A stretch of DNA of 64,000 nucleotides from Agrococcus sp. ARC_14. Its GTDB lineage: Bacteria > Actinomycetota > Actinomycetes > Actinomycetales > Microbacteriaceae. Below are positions 27,730 through 44,038 of this stretch, one piece after another. The notes under the pieces were generated by a model. The model worked only from the letters and a program-made list of their open reading frames with translations, searched no databases and had not been told where the DNA came from. Positions within the stretch are counted from its first letter, which is position 1, and each line of letters begins with the position of its first letter. The translations under genes and the position numbers were made by a program. Where the stretch lies: positions 1,860,001 through 1,924,000 of the forward strand of contig NZ_JAKUDO010000001.1 in the NCBI RefSeq assembly GCF_022436485.1, given 5' to 3'.

Positions 27730-28349
27730 CCCGACGAGAGCCGGTCGGTCGCGGGGCGGAGATCGACGTTCCTGCGCTTGCGCGCGCTGCGCCAGATCGA
27801 CCACCCGAGCAGGGCGAGCAGCGCGAGCGCCAGCAGCACCAGCACGGGGGCGACGATCGCGAGCAGGGACATCCCCACTGCTCCGACATCCTCGATGGTC
27901 GAGACGACGGGGGCCGCGGCGCCCGCGGTGGCGAGGTTGGCTGCGGGCCGCAGGGCGGTCTTGCCGACGTGCACGGTGAGTGCGATGACCGCGCCGACGA
28001 CGATCGGCACCCACTGGTTGGAGGCGAAGAACTCGGCCGGGTCGGTGACGGCGACCGTCGACGCGGTGGAGGACGAGCCGAAGACGAGGCCGCCCGCGGT
28101 CGGGCGCACGATGGTCTGGATCACGTCGTTGACGCTGTCGACAGCCGGGATCTTGTCAGCGACGAGCTCGACGATCAGCAGCACGGCGAGGATGCCCAGC
28201 ACCCACCAGTTCGAGATCCACGCCCAGCCCTCCGGCAGGGCGAGGGCATCGGGGAAGAAGCGGTTCGCCACACCCACCACGAGCAGCGGGATGTAGGCGT
28301 TCATGCCCGCAGCCGCGGCAAGACCCGAGCCCGTCAGGAACTCCAGCAT
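27726..28349 (-). CDS. DUF4126 membrane protein
   Basis: A 207-residue membrane protein of the DUF4126 family, function unknown. The N-terminal signature LTGSGLAAAAGMNAYIPLLVVG is followed by further hydrophobic segments at about 45-62, 110-130 and 165-190, and a basic C-terminus (RSARKRRNVDLR). The ATG at 28349 follows GAGGAGGAGTCAC, one of the best Shine-Dalgarno sequences in the window. It is divergent from the sensor kinase gene and probably independent. Confidence 0.85.
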   Translation of the reverse strand: MLEFLTGSGLAAAAGMNAYIPLLVVGVANRFFPDALALPEGWAWISNWWVLGILAVLLIVELVADKIPAVDSVNDVIQTIVRPTAGGLVFGSSSTASTVAVTDPAEFFASNQWVPIVVGAVIALTVHVGKTALRPAANLATAGAAAPVVSTIEDVGAVGMSLLAIVAPVLVLLALALLALLGWSIWRSARKRRNVDLRPATDRLSSG

Positions 28350-28436
28350 GTGACTCCTCCTCGTACGGCGGTGTGCGCCGCTTCGGCGATGGTAGCCCCG
28401 GCCGCCGGGAAGCACATGCGAGCGGTGCGCGCGCGG

Positions 28437-28442
28437 TACCTT
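28437..28442 (+). promoter_or_regulatory. -10 box TACCTT, leaderless start
   Basis: TACCTT ends 6 nt before the ATG at 28449. It fits the spacing rule of the TAGGCT boxes but is a weaker match. Confidence 0.45.
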
Positions 28443-28448
28443 CAACCT

Positions 28449-30070
<1,622 letters not shown>

Positions 30071-30074
<4 letters not shown>

Positions 30075-31282
30075 TCCTCGATCCCGACACGGTCAAGCTC
30101 ATCACCGCGCTCGTCGTGCATGTCGCCGGCGGCGTGTTCGTGCTCGAGACCATGCTGCGCAAGGACGACCGCGCAGGTCGCGTCTGGGCGCTCGGCTTCA
30201 TCTCGGGCATGATCGCCACCGAGGCATACCTGCTCGACGCGGTGACGGATGCCGGTTGGTGGCCCATCGCGGTCGGCAACGCCGCCTGGGTGGCGACGCT
30301 CGGGCTGCTCTGGATCGGCTGTCGCGTGTTCAACGGCAGGCAGGCTCGCGGTAGTGCCGTCCTGGTGGCGGCCGCTGCCGTGCTGGCATGCGCCGCCGTG
30401 CTGCTCGAAGGGCCAGAGGTCGGCCGATGGTCGGGCGCGTGGGTCATGTTCGCGGCGAACGCCGCGTTCGCGGGGCTCGGCACGATCGAGTCGCTGCGGG
30501 GCACGATGAGCCGAACGCGCACGGCCCTCGGCCTGGGCGGCGTGCTCGCGCTCGCGTGCGTGTTCCAGCTCATCCGACTGGTGAGCGCCCTGACCCTCGG
30601 CACGGACCACGAGCTCTTCCGCGAGTGGGTCAGCAGCGGCGTCGCCGGCGTCGCCACGATCTGCCTCGTGATCATCGCGGTCGTCACCGCATCCGTGCTG
30701 CGCGCGGAGCAGGTGCGCCTGCGGGGCACCGAGGACTCCTCACTGATGGCGATCGCACCCGATGGCGTCCTGCTCGTGCCGTCGTTCGTGCGCGTCCTCG
30801 GCGGCCGACTCATGCGCGCCAACCGCCGCGCAGAGCTCTTCGCCGTGCTCGTGATCAGCATCGGCTCGCTCACCCGCATCGCGACCGCCTTCGGCGCCGA
30901 CGAGGCGGAGCACGTGCGCCAGGCGGCGCGTGCGGCGGCCCGCAGGCTGTCGCCGACGACCGCGGCGCTCGGCACCGACGACCACGGCACGCTCATGCTC
31001 GCCTTCCAGCCCACATCGCCAGCGGACGCCAGGCAGCTCGCCACGCGCATGCATCGGGCGATGCTCGATCAGCTCGCGACCGCAGGAGTGCCGGTGGTGC
31101 CGCCCATCGGCATGGGCGTCAGCCTCACGAGCATCAGCGGCTACGACCGCGACGCGCTGCTCGACGCTGCGCGTGCTGCCGCGAACCGCGCCATCGCGAG
31201 CGATGACGTCACCGTGGTGGTGGCAGGCGAGGACGACGAGACGGAGGGCCCCGCCGTCGGCGGTCAGGACGTGCGGCGGTAG
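30071..31282 (+). CDS. Seven-helix membrane protein with degenerate GGDEF-like domain
   Basis: A 403-residue protein with about seven hydrophobic segments (about 8-210) and a cytosolic domain (about 235-385) whose pattern resembles a GGDEF diguanylate cyclase. Where the GGDEF motif should be, the sequence is G301-T-D-D-H305, so cyclase activity is not expected; no RxxD inhibitory site was seen. It overlaps the kinase gene by 4 bp and ends inside the convergent response regulator gene by 19 bp. I infer a regulatory or sensory role linked to that kinase. The domain call is tentative because it rests on pattern alone. Confidence 0.7.
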
Positions 31283-32094
31283 CCCACGCCTCGCACGGTC
31301 TCGATCCAGCGGGGATCGGAGGGCGACTCGCCGAGCTTGCGCCGCAGGTTCGCGACGTGCACCTCGATCGCGCGGGCGTCGTGCTCGCTCAGGTAATGAT
31401 CGGGTTCGCCGCGCTCGCCGCGCAGCATGCCGGCGAGCTGCATCTTGCTCACGACGCGGCGGCCGGAGCTCAGCAGCATCCGCAGGATGTCGAACTCGCT
31501 GCGCGTCAGCTCGACCTCCGCGCCGTCGAGCTCGACGACCCTGGCGCCGGGCTCGAGGCGCAGCCCGCGGTGCTCGAGCAGCGCGGGCTCGGCGTCGCCC
31601 TCGCCCCACGGGGCACCGGTGAGGTCGACCGAACCGGTCTCCGACGCGACGTGCGAGACAGCGTCGGTCGCGCCGAATGCCTGTGGGGCCGAGGGATGCG
31701 GAGGAGAGGGATGCGTCGATGCGAGCACCCGCGGCCTGCGCATCATCGCCTCGATGCGGGCGCGCAGCTCGCGCGGCCGGAAGGGCTTGACGATGTAGTC
31801 GTCCGCGCCCGTCTGCAGCCCCACGAGCGTGTCGATCTCGTCGCCGCGCGCCGTGATCATCACGATGTATGCGGTGCTGATCGCGCGCACCTGGCGAGCG
31901 GTCTCGAAGCCGTCGATGCCGGGCATGTTCACATCGATCGTGACGACGATCGGGTCGTGCTCGCGCACGAGCTCGACACCTGTCGCGCCGTCGGCCGCGG
32001 CGTGCACGACGAATCCGCCCTGGGTCAGCACCTGGGCAAGCAGCTCACGGATGTCTTCGCCATCCTCGATGACGACTGCGACGTCCTCGCTCAT
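31264..32094 (-). CDS. OmpR/PhoB-family response regulator
   Basis: A 276-residue regulator with a receiver domain (about 1-120; phospho-acceptor Asp54 in VTIDVNMPG, Lys in DYIVKPF) and a C-terminal winged-helix DNA-binding domain (about 180-276; SEFDILRMLLSSGRRVVSK, VHVANLRRKLG, IETVRGVGYR). The two are joined by an unusually long linker of about 60 residues rich in Ser, Pro and His. The receiver has IEDGED instead of the usual V-D-D pair, keeping Glu10 and Asp11. The start at 32094 follows AAGGAG. It is convergent with the kinase pair, the likely cognate partners. Confidence 0.92.
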   Translation of the reverse strand: MSEDVAVVIEDGEDIRELLAQVLTQGGFVVHAAADGATGVELVREHDPIVVTIDVNMPGIDGFETARQVRAISTAYIVMITARGDEIDTLVGLQTGADDYIVKPFRPRELRARIEAMMRRPRVLASTHPSPPHPSAPQAFGATDAVSHVASETGSVDLTGAPWGEGDAEPALLEHRGLRLEPGARVVELDGAEVELTRSEFDILRMLLSSGRRVVSKMQLAGMLRGERGEPDHYLSEHDARAIEVHVANLRRKLGESPSDPRWIETVRGVGYRRTS

Positions 32095-32196
32095 CGGGTC
32101 TCCTTGCATCTGCACCGCGCGGCGGGTGCACTGTGGCCGATGCTACTCGTCGTCGCTGACAGCGCCGTCGCCGGACCTGCAGGGCCCGCGACGTGC

Positions 32197-32202
32197 CAGA
32201 CT
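32197..32202 (+). promoter_or_regulatory. -10 box CAGACT, leaderless start of coaE
   Basis: CAGACT ends 6 nt before the coaE ATG at 32209, with no Shine-Dalgarno between. Confidence 0.45.
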
Positions 32203-32208
32203 CGAGCC

Positions 32209-32826
32209 ATGCCTCTCGTCGCGCTCACCGGCGGCATCGCCTCCGGGAAGTCCACGATCGCCCGCGGGCTCGCGGCGCACGGCGCGGTGATCGTCGATGC
32301 CGACGCCCTCGTGCGCGAGCTGCAGCAGCCCGGCATGCCCGTGCTCGCCGCGATCGCCGCCGAGTTCGGTGAGCACCTGCTGCTGCCAGACGGCTCGCTC
32401 GATCGCGGGGCGCTCGGCGCGGTGATCTTCCACGATCCCGGCGCTCGTCACCGTCTGAACGCGATCGTGCACCCGGCCGTCGCGGAGGAGTCCGGTCGAC
32501 GGTTCCGTGCCGCGTTCGCCGTCGATCCCGCGGCGGTCGTCGTGTACGACGTGCCGCTGCTGGTCGAGGCGCGGCCCGACGACCCCTGGGACCTCGTGGT
32601 CGTCGCCCACGCGCCTGCGGACATCCGCGTGGCGCGTCTCATGGAGCTGCGCGGCATGGACGAGGCGGATGCGCGGGCGCGCGTCACGTCGCAGGCGAGC
32701 GACGAGCGTCGGCTCGCGATCGCCGACGTCGTGATCGACACCGCTGGCGAGCTGTCGGCGACGATCGAGCAGGTCGATGCCCTCTGGGAGCGACTGGCCG
32801 AGCAGCGTGTGGGTGGCCGCTCCTAG
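32209..32826 (+). CDS. coaE: Dephospho-CoA kinase
   Basis: CoaE phosphorylates the 3'-hydroxyl of dephospho-CoA in the last step of CoA synthesis. The 205-residue protein has the P-loop GGIASGKST (residues 8-16), DADALVREL, and VYDVPLLVEA of the LID/CoA region. The longer C-terminal domain seen in some mycobacterial CoaE is absent. The ATG is set by the P-loop position and the -10 box. Its TAG stop is the first half of the uvrB -10 box. Confidence 0.95.
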   Translation: MPLVALTGGIASGKSTIARGLAAHGAVIVDADALVRELQQPGMPVLAAIAAEFGEHLLLPDGSLDRGALGAVIFHDPGARHRLNAIVHPAVAEESGRRFRAAFAVDPAAVVVYDVPLLVEARPDDPWDLVVVAHAPADIRVARLMELRGMDEADARARVTSQASDERRLAIADVVIDTAGELSATIEQVDALWERLAEQRVGGRS

Positions 32827-32829
32827 GCT
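32824..32829 (+). promoter_or_regulatory. -10 box TAGGCT, leaderless start of uvrB
   Basis: TAGGCT overlaps the coaE TAG stop and ends 6 nt before the uvrB ATG. Confidence 0.6.
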
Positions 32830-32835
32830 GGGGGC

Positions 32836-34887
<2,052 letters not shown>

Positions 34888-34925
34888 GAGCGGCGGCCCG
34901 TTCCGAGCCGCAGAGGGGATCCCTG

Positions 34926-35024
34926 ATGACCGACGCACCGCTGCGGGCCGGTGCCTCTGCGCCGACATGGACGGGCGCGCACTCGATCGGCCCGGTCTTC
35001 GCCGTCCAGGCGGTGGCAGCATGA
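34926..35024 (+). CDS. Possible 32-residue peptide coupled to pxpA
   Basis: ATG at 34926 opens a 32-codon frame beginning [15 protein letters not shown] whose TGA overlaps the pxpA ATG as ATGA. A purine-rich AGAGGGGAT lies just upstream. The peptide matches nothing I know. It could be a leader peptide or a translated relay to pxpA, or simply chance in GC-rich DNA. Confidence 0.35.
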   Translation: MTDAPLRAGASAPTWTGAHSIGPVFAVQAVAA

Positions 35025-35791
35025 GCGTCATCGACCTGAACTCCGATCTGGGCGAGAACGTGCCCGACCGCATGGTGAGCGATGACGCAGCGATGCTGCG
35101 CATCGTCACGAGCGCCAACGTGTCGTGCGGCTTCCATGCCGGCAGTCCGGAGGGCATCGCGGCGACGCTGCGTGCGGCGGTAGAGCAGGGCGTCGCCATC
35201 GGTGCCCACCCCGGCTACCGCGACTACGAGGGCTTCGGCCGAGTGGCGCGCGATGTCGACTCGGCGACACTCCAGGCGCACGTCGAATACCAGCTCGGCG
35301 CGCTCCAGGCGCTGGCCGGCGCTGCGGGCGGCCGTGCGGTGTACGTGAAGCCGCACGGCGCCCTCTACAACACCATCGCGCGGCATGAGCGCCAGGCGAA
35401 GGACGTGGTCGCGGCGATCCGCGCCGTCGACCCCTCCCTCGTGTTGCTGGGACTCGCGGGCGCCGTCGTGCTCGACATCGCCGAGCGGGCGGGGCTCGCG
35501 ACCGCCGCGGAGGCCTTCGCCGATCGCGCCTACACCTCCGAGGGGCTGCTGGTCTCCCGCAACGAGCGGGGTTCCGTGCTGCATGACCCGATGCTCGTCG
35601 CCTCCCGCATGGTGCGGCTCGCGCGGGAGGGAGTCGTCGAGGCCATCGACGGCACCGACGTCGCGGTGCGCGCCGAGTCGATCTGCGTGCACGGTGACAG
35701 CGCCGGTGCGATCGCGATGGCCCGGGCCACGCGCGAGGCCCTCGAGGCCGCTGGGGTGACCATCGCGCCGTTCGCGGGGCCGCGCCCGTGA
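35021..35791 (+). CDS. pxpA: 5-oxoprolinase subunit A (LamB/YcsF family)
   Basis: PxpA, with PxpB and PxpC, forms an ATP-dependent 5-oxoprolinase that opens 5-oxoproline to glutamate. The 256-residue protein has the family's marks: [37 protein letters not shown] and [14 protein letters not shown]. The ATG overlaps the stop of a possible 32-residue peptide. A hairpin (35788-35794 with 35804-35810) covers the stop codon. The fused pxpBC gene starts 73 bp downstream and a biotin carboxylase follows. Confidence 0.93.
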   Translation: MSVIDLNSDLGENVPDRMVSDDAAMLRIVTSANVSCGFHAGSPEGIAATLRAAVEQGVAIGAHPGYRDYEGFGRVARDVDSATLQAHVEYQLGALQALAGAAGGRAVYVKPHGALYNTIARHERQAKDVVAAIRAVDPSLVLLGLAGAVVLDIAERAGLATAAEAFADRAYTSEGLLVSRNERGSVLHDPMLVASRMVRLAREGVVEAIDGTDVAVRAESICVHGDSAGAIAMARATREALEAAGVTIAPFAGPRP

Positions 35792-35864
35792 CGGCCCGGT
35801 CATCCGTCACTTGGCTCGGCCGTGCGCGCGTCGCGCGGGCGGGCTGCCGCGCCGCAGGCGCCGC

Positions 35865-37454
35865 ATGACGCGCGTGCGCACCGCGGCCGACACCGCGCTG
35901 CTGCTGGAGGCGGCCGATCTCGACGAGTCGATGCGGCTGCTGCCCGCGCTCGCCGCGGCAGCGCTGCCTGGCGTCACCGAGCTCGTGCCCGCCGCTCGCA
36001 CGATCCTCGTGCGCTTCGATCCCACCTTGATCGCCGCCGACGAGCTGAGCGAGCGCCTGCTCGCCATCGACCCTGCGGCCACCCGTGCGCAGAGCACCGA
36101 CGCTGTCACGATCCCCGTCCGCTACGACGGCGAGGACCTCGCCGAGGTCGCATCGCTGCTCGGCGTGACCCCCGACGAGCTCGTCAGCAGGCACCGGGCG
36201 TCCACCTGGACGGTCGCCTTCACGGGCTTCGCGCCCGGCTTCGGCTACCTGGTCGGCGACGACCCGCTGTTCGACGTGCCGCGCCGACCCTCCCCGCGCA
36301 CCCGCATCCCCGTCGGCTCCGTCGCCCTCGCCGGGCGCTTCTCGGGCATCTACCCGAAGCAGAGCCCCGGCGGCTGGCAGCTCATCGGCCGCACGGATGC
36401 CGCCATGTGGGACCTCGACCGCGAGCCCCCTGCGCTGCTGAGCCCGGGCACGACGGTGCGATTCGAGCGCGTCGACCGCGAGCTGCACGTGCTCGGCGCC
36501 GGAGCGCGTGCCGAGGTCGACGCACCGCACACCCTGGAGGTCGTGCGCCCGGGGCTGCAGCTGCTGCTGCAGGATCTGGGCAGGCCCGGCATGGCCGCCA
36601 TGGGCGTCGCCGCCTCCGGCACCGCCGACCGCGCCGCCCTCACAGAGGCGAATCGCGCCGTCGGCAACGCGCCCGGCGAGGCGGGCCTCGAGCTCGCCGG
36701 CGGGGGAGCGGTGCTGCGCTTCCAGGGGGCCGCGGTGATCGCCCTCACGGGGGCGCTGGCGGATGCAACGGTGCGGGCCGATGCTGACGGGCATGCAGCC
36801 GCAGCGATCCACCCCGTCGAGCCCGGCCGCGCCATCGCCATCGAAGACGGCGACGAGCTGCGCATCGGCGCGGTGCGGGACGGCCTGCGCGTGCTCGTCG
36901 CGATCCGCGGCGGCGTCGCGCTCGAGCCGGTGCTGGGCAGCCTCGCCACCGACACGCTCGCCCACCTCGGCCCCGCGCAGCTGAGCGCCGGCGATGTGCT
37001 GCCGCTGCGCGGCCCCGCGCACGGCGCGACCGCCGTCGAGCGCACCCGCGCCCCGCGCATCCCCCTGCCGAAGACGGGTGAGACCGTCGAGCTCGCGATC
37101 GTGCTCGGCCCGCGCGAGGACTGGTTCACCGCCGCAGCCCTGCGCACGCTCCTCGCGCAGGAGTGGGAGGTCACCTCTCGCTCCGATCGCGTCGGCGTGC
37201 GCCTGCGCGGCGAGGCCCCGCTCGAGCGCGCGCGCGACGGCGAGCTCGAGAGCGAGGGCGCCGTCACGGGCGCCATCCAGGTGCCGCCGGACGGCCAGCC
37301 GGTGCTCTTCCTGCCCGACCATCCGCTCACGGGCGGCTACCCGATCATCGGGGCGGTCATCGACCGCGACCTCGACCGCGCAGGCCAGCTCCCACCCGGC
37401 TCGCGCATCCGCTTCCGCATCGCCGAGCCCACCGCCGGCTCGCACACCGACTGA
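35865..37454 (+). CDS. pxpBC: Fused 5-oxoprolinase subunits B and C (AHS1-AHS2)
   Basis: A 529-residue fusion of PxpB (AHS1, about 1-205) and PxpC (AHS2, about 220-525), usually two proteins. PxpB shows [13 protein letters not shown] (119-131) and [17 protein letters not shown]; PxpC shows [20 protein letters not shown] and [11 protein letters not shown]. The same pair of domains forms the carboxyltransferase part of urea carboxylase. The ATG at 35865 gives the normal N-terminus; a longer frame from 35811 begins with Arg-rich low-complexity sequence. The next gene starts 11 bp after its stop, so they are co-transcribed. Confidence 0.92.
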   Translation: MTRVRTAADTALLLEAADLDESMRLLPALAAAALPGVTELVPAARTILVRFDPTLIAADELSERLLAIDPAATRAQSTDAVTIPVRYDGEDLAEVASLLGVTPDELVSRHRASTWTVAFTGFAPGFGYLVGDDPLFDVPRRPSPRTRIPVGSVALAGRFSGIYPKQSPGGWQLIGRTDAAMWDLDREPPALLSPGTTVRFERVDRELHVLGAGARAEVDAPHTLEVVRPGLQLLLQDLGRPGMAAMGVAASGTADRAALTEANRAVGNAPGEAGLELAGGGAVLRFQGAAVIALTGALADATVRADADGHAAAAIHPVEPGRAIAIEDGDELRIGAVRDGLRVLVAIRGGVALEPVLGSLATDTLAHLGPAQLSAGDVLPLRGPAHGATAVERTRAPRIPLPKTGETVELAIVLGPREDWFTAAALRTLLAQEWEVTSRSDRVGVRLRGEAPLERARDGELESEGAVTGAIQVPPDGQPVLFLPDHPLTGGYPIIGAVIDRDLDRAGQLPPGSRIRFRIAEPTAGSHTD

Positions 37455-37465
37455 CAGGAGGGGTC

Positions 37466-39184
37466 GTGCAGAAGATCCTCATCGCCAACCGCGGAGAGAT
37501 CGCCGTCCGCGTCGCACGCGCTTGCGCAGAGGCCGGCTACCGCTCGGTGGCCGTCTACGCCGACCAGGATGTCGACGCCATGCACGTGCGCCACGCCGAC
37601 GAGGCCGTGGCGCTGGGCGGCTCGACGGCCGCCGACAGCTACCTGAGCATCGAGGCGCTGCTCGCTGCTGCGCGCACCTCCGGCGCGGATGCGGTGCACC
37701 CCGGCTACGGCTTCCTCTCCGAGAGCGCCGCCTTCGCGCGCGCCGTCGAGGCGGCAGGCATGACCTGGATCGGCCCGGCTCCCGAGACCATCGAGGCGCT
37801 CGGCGACAAGGTGACTGCGCGCGCGATCGCCCTCGAGACCGGCGCACCGCTCGCGCCCGGCACCGATCGGCCGCTCGCCGATGCCGACGAGGCCGTCGCC
37901 TTCGCCCGCGAGCACGGACTGCCCGTGGTCGTGAAGGCGGCCTTCGGCGGCGGCGGCCGCGGGCTCAAGGTGGCCCACACGATCGAGGAGGTGGCGGATG
38001 CGTTCGGCTCTGCCACGCGCGAGGCCATCGCGGCGTTCGGGCGGGGGGAGTGCTTCATCGAGCGCTACCTCGAGCATCCGCGCCACGTCGAGGCGCAGGT
38101 GCTGGGCGATGGCAGGGGTCGGGTGGTCGTCGTCGGCGATCGCGACTGCTCGCTGCAGCGCCGCAGCCAGAAGCTCGTCGAGGAGGCGCCGGCCCCGGGG
38201 CTCACCGATGAGCAGCGCGCCCGCATCCACGCGGCAGCACGCGACATCTGCGCGGCGGTCGACTACCGCGGCGCAGGCACCGTCGAGTTCCTGCTCGGGG
38301 TCGACGGCACCATCTCGTTCCTGGAGGTCAACACCCGGCTGCAGGTCGAACATCCGGTCACCGAGGCCGTCACGGGCGTCGACCTCGTGCGGGAGCAGTT
38401 CCGCATCGCCGAGGGCCTCGGCCCGTCGTTCGACGAGACGCCCACGCCGGTCGGCCACGCGATCGAGCTGCGGCTGAACGCCGAGGATCCCGGTCGCGGC
38501 TTCCTGCCGAGCCCCGGTCGGGTCGAGACGCTGCGCGTGCCTGCCGGTCCAGGCATCCGCTGGGATGCGGGGGTCGAGGCCGGCGACTCCGTGGAGGCCG
38601 CGTTCGACTCGTTGGCGGCAAAGCTCATCGTGCACGCGCCCGATCGCGACGCCGCGCTCGTGCGCATGCGCAGGGCGCTGCGCGAGCTCGAGCTCACCGG
38701 CATCGCGACCGTCGCGCCCTTCGCCGTGGCGCTGCTGGACGAGCCCGACTTCTCGACCGCCGGCTTCGCGGTCTCGACGCAGTGGATCGAGTCGACGCTC
38801 ATGCCGCGGCTCTCGCCGCAGGGCAGGCCCGCCCCCTCCCTCGCCACCGGTCTGAGGCGCCTGGCCGTCGAGGTCGATGGCCGCCGCGTGGTGCTGGGGC
38901 TGCCGGATGCGCTGCTCGCCGCCGCCGCTGGCGCGGCGCCGCGGTCGGGTGCGGCTGCGCTGATGCGCGACGAGGGCGAGCTCGGCGCGCCCGTGCCCGG
39001 CACGCTCGTGCGCTGGAGCGTCGACGACGGCGCAGCGGTCGAGCCCGGCCAAGAGGTGGCCGTGCTCGATGCGATGAAGATGGAGACGACGGTGCTCGCC
39101 CACCGGGCAGGCATCCTCACCCGCCTGGTCGAGCAGGGCGGCGGCGTCTCCGTCGACCAGCCGATCGCCCGCATCGTGGAGTGA
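37466..39184 (+). CDS. Biotin carboxylase fused to biotin carboxyl carrier domain
   Basis: A 572-residue protein with an ATP-grasp biotin carboxylase (about 1-445: [55 protein letters not shown]) and a C-terminal lipoyl-like carrier domain with the biotin site DAMKMET (Lys538). The GTG follows CAGGAGGGG. It is close to AccA-type alpha chains, but no acyl-CoA carboxyltransferase is near. Instead it lies 11 bp after pxpBC, whose domains equal the carboxyltransferase of urea carboxylase. I infer that it works with PxpBC rather than in fatty acid synthesis. Confidence 0.9.
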   Translation: MQKILIANRGEIAVRVARACAEAGYRSVAVYADQDVDAMHVRHADEAVALGGSTAADSYLSIEALLAAARTSGADAVHPGYGFLSESAAFARAVEAAGMTWIGPAPETIEALGDKVTARAIALETGAPLAPGTDRPLADADEAVAFAREHGLPVVVKAAFGGGGRGLKVAHTIEEVADAFGSATREAIAAFGRGECFIERYLEHPRHVEAQVLGDGRGRVVVVGDRDCSLQRRSQKLVEEAPAPGLTDEQRARIHAAARDICAAVDYRGAGTVEFLLGVDGTISFLEVNTRLQVEHPVTEAVTGVDLVREQFRIAEGLGPSFDETPTPVGHAIELRLNAEDPGRGFLPSPGRVETLRVPAGPGIRWDAGVEAGDSVEAAFDSLAAKLIVHAPDRDAALVRMRRALRELELTGIATVAPFAVALLDEPDFSTAGFAVSTQWIESTLMPRLSPQGRPAPSLATGLRRLAVEVDGRRVVLGLPDALLAAAAGAAPRSGAAALMRDEGELGAPVPGTLVRWSVDDGAAVEPGQEVAVLDAMKMETTVLAHRAGILTRLVEQGGGVSVDQPIARIVE

Positions 39185-39224
39185 GCCATGGGCGAACGGG
39201 AGCGTGCGTGTTGGTGGCCGAACG

Positions 39225-39230
39225 TAGACT
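39225..39230 (+). promoter_or_regulatory. -10 box TAGACT, leaderless start of uvrA
   Basis: TAGACT ends 6 nt before the uvrA GTG at 39237. No SOS (LexA) box was recognised in the 52-bp gap. Confidence 0.6.
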
Positions 39231-39236
39231 CATGAG

Positions 39237-42109
<2,873 letters not shown>

Positions 42110-42113
<4 letters not shown>

Positions 42114-44038
42114 CGCCTGCAGGCTCGCAGCCGGCGCCGGTCTCGAGGACGGTGCCGTACAAGCCGGCCGCAGGGACCATCCCGACGGCGCCCGGCGTCT
42201 ATCGCTTCCGCGACGAGCACGAGCGCGTGCTCTACGTGGGCAAGGCGAAGAACCTGCGACAGCGGCTGGCGAACTACTTCCAGCCGCTCGAGACGCTGCA
42301 CGAGCGCACCCGGCGGATGGTGCTCACGGCAGTGCGCGTCGAGTGGACGATCGTCGCGAGCGAGTTCGAGGCGCTGCAGCTCGAGTTCACCTGGATCAAG
42401 GAGTACGAACCGCCGTTCAACGTGCAGTTCCGGGACGACAAGTCCTACCCCTACCTCGCGGTCCTGATGGGCGACGACGTGCCGAGGGCGCTCATCACCC
42501 GCAACCACGGCATGCGGGGTGCGCGCTACTTCGGGCCCTACACGAAGGTCTGGGCGATCCGTGAGACGCTCGACCTGCTGCTGAAGGCGTTCCCGATGCG
42601 CTCCTGCAGCCAGTCGGTCTACGACCGCGCAGAGCGCTCTGGCCGGCCATGCCTGCTGGGCGACATCGGCAAGTGCTCCGCGCCCTGCGTCGGCCGGGTG
42701 ACGCAGGCAGAGCACCGTGCCACGGCGCGCGATCTCGTCGCGTTCATGAACGGTGGCGACCAGGACTTCGTCGATCGGGTGCGCGAGGAGATGCAGCGGG
42801 CAAGTGCGCGGCTCGAGTTCGAGCGCGCTGCCCGGCTGCGGGATCAGCTCGCCGCCCTCGAGACGGTGCTGGAGCGCACGAGCGTCGTGCTCTCGGATCG
42901 CGTCGACGCCGACGTCTTCGGGCTCGTGCACGACGAGCTGAGCGCCGCGGTGCACCTGTTCGCCGTGCGCGGTGGCCGCATCCGAGGCACGAAGTCATGG
43001 GTGGTCGACACCGAGATCGACCTCACCGACAACGAGCTCGCCACCCAGATCCTGCGCATCGCCTACGACGGCGGCGACCCGCCGGCGCGTGAGGTGCTGC
43101 TGCCGAAGCAGCCGGATGCGCCGGAGGTGGTCGAGACCTGGCTCACCGACCGCCGCGCCGACCATGGGCTCACAGGTCGCGTCGCGGTGCGCGTCCCGCA
43201 GCGGGGGGAGAAGCGCAAGCTCGCCGACTCCGCCCTCGTCAACGCTGCGCACGCGCTGCAGGTGGCGCGCACGAAGCGCACGAGCGACTACGTCACCCGC
43301 ACGCAGGCTCTCGGCGACCTGCAGGAGGCGCTCGGCATGAGCGAGGCGCCGCTGCGCATCGAGTGCTTCGACGTCTCGCACCTGGGGGGCACCGGCGTGG
43401 TCGCCTCCATGGTGGTCTTCGAGGACGGCCTGCCCCGCAAGGATCAGTACCGCAAGTTCTCGATCGCCGAGACGACCGACGACACCGACTCCATCCACCA
43501 GATCATCACGCGCAGGGCGAAGTACATCGTCGACGGTGATCCCGAGGAGACCGGCACGCGCTTCGCATACACGCCGCAGCTGCTCCTCGTCGACGGCGGC
43601 AGGCCGCAGGTGCAGGCCGCCAAGCGCGCGCTCGACGAGGCCGGTGTGCGCGGCGTCGCGCTCGCCGGCATCGCGAAGCGGCTCGAGGAGCTGTGGCTGC
43701 CGGGCGAGGAGTATCCCGTGATCCTGCCGCGCACGAGCGAGGCGCTCTACCTCGTGCAGCGGCTGCGCGATGAGGCCCACCGGGTGGCGATCAGCTACCA
43801 GCGCACGAAGCGCTCGAGCGCGATCGAGTCGGAGCTGAGCGGCATCCCGGGGCTGGGCCCGAACCGCGTGCGGGCGCTGCTCAAGCACTTCGGCTCAGCG
43901 AAGCGCGTGCGTGCGGCGACCGCCGAGCAGCTGGCCGAGGTGCAGGGCATCGGCCCGGCACTGGCAGCGACCGTGGCGCGCAGGCTCAGCGCCGATACGA
44001 TGGACGGAGCAGCCGAGCGACAGGGACCGAACGCGTGA
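42110..44038 (+). CDS. uvrC: Excinuclease ABC subunit C
   Basis: UvrC makes both incisions around the lesion. The 642-residue protein has the N-terminal GIY-YIG nuclease (GVY at 29-31, YVG at 42-44, with KAKNLRQRL), a UVR helix that binds UvrB ([18 protein letters not shown]), the RNase H-like endonuclease region ([34 protein letters not shown]) and C-terminal helix-hairpin-helix motifs ([29 protein letters not shown]). It overlaps uvrA at its start and rapZ at its end by 4 bp. A TACGAT at 43996-44001 might be an internal promoter for rapZ. Confidence 0.98.

Noticed and set aside
35788..35810. Hairpin at the pxpA stop as a terminator
   Set aside because: The stem is only 7 bp over a 9-nt loop, overlaps the stop codon and lies inside an apparent operon, so I keep it only as a note in pxpA.
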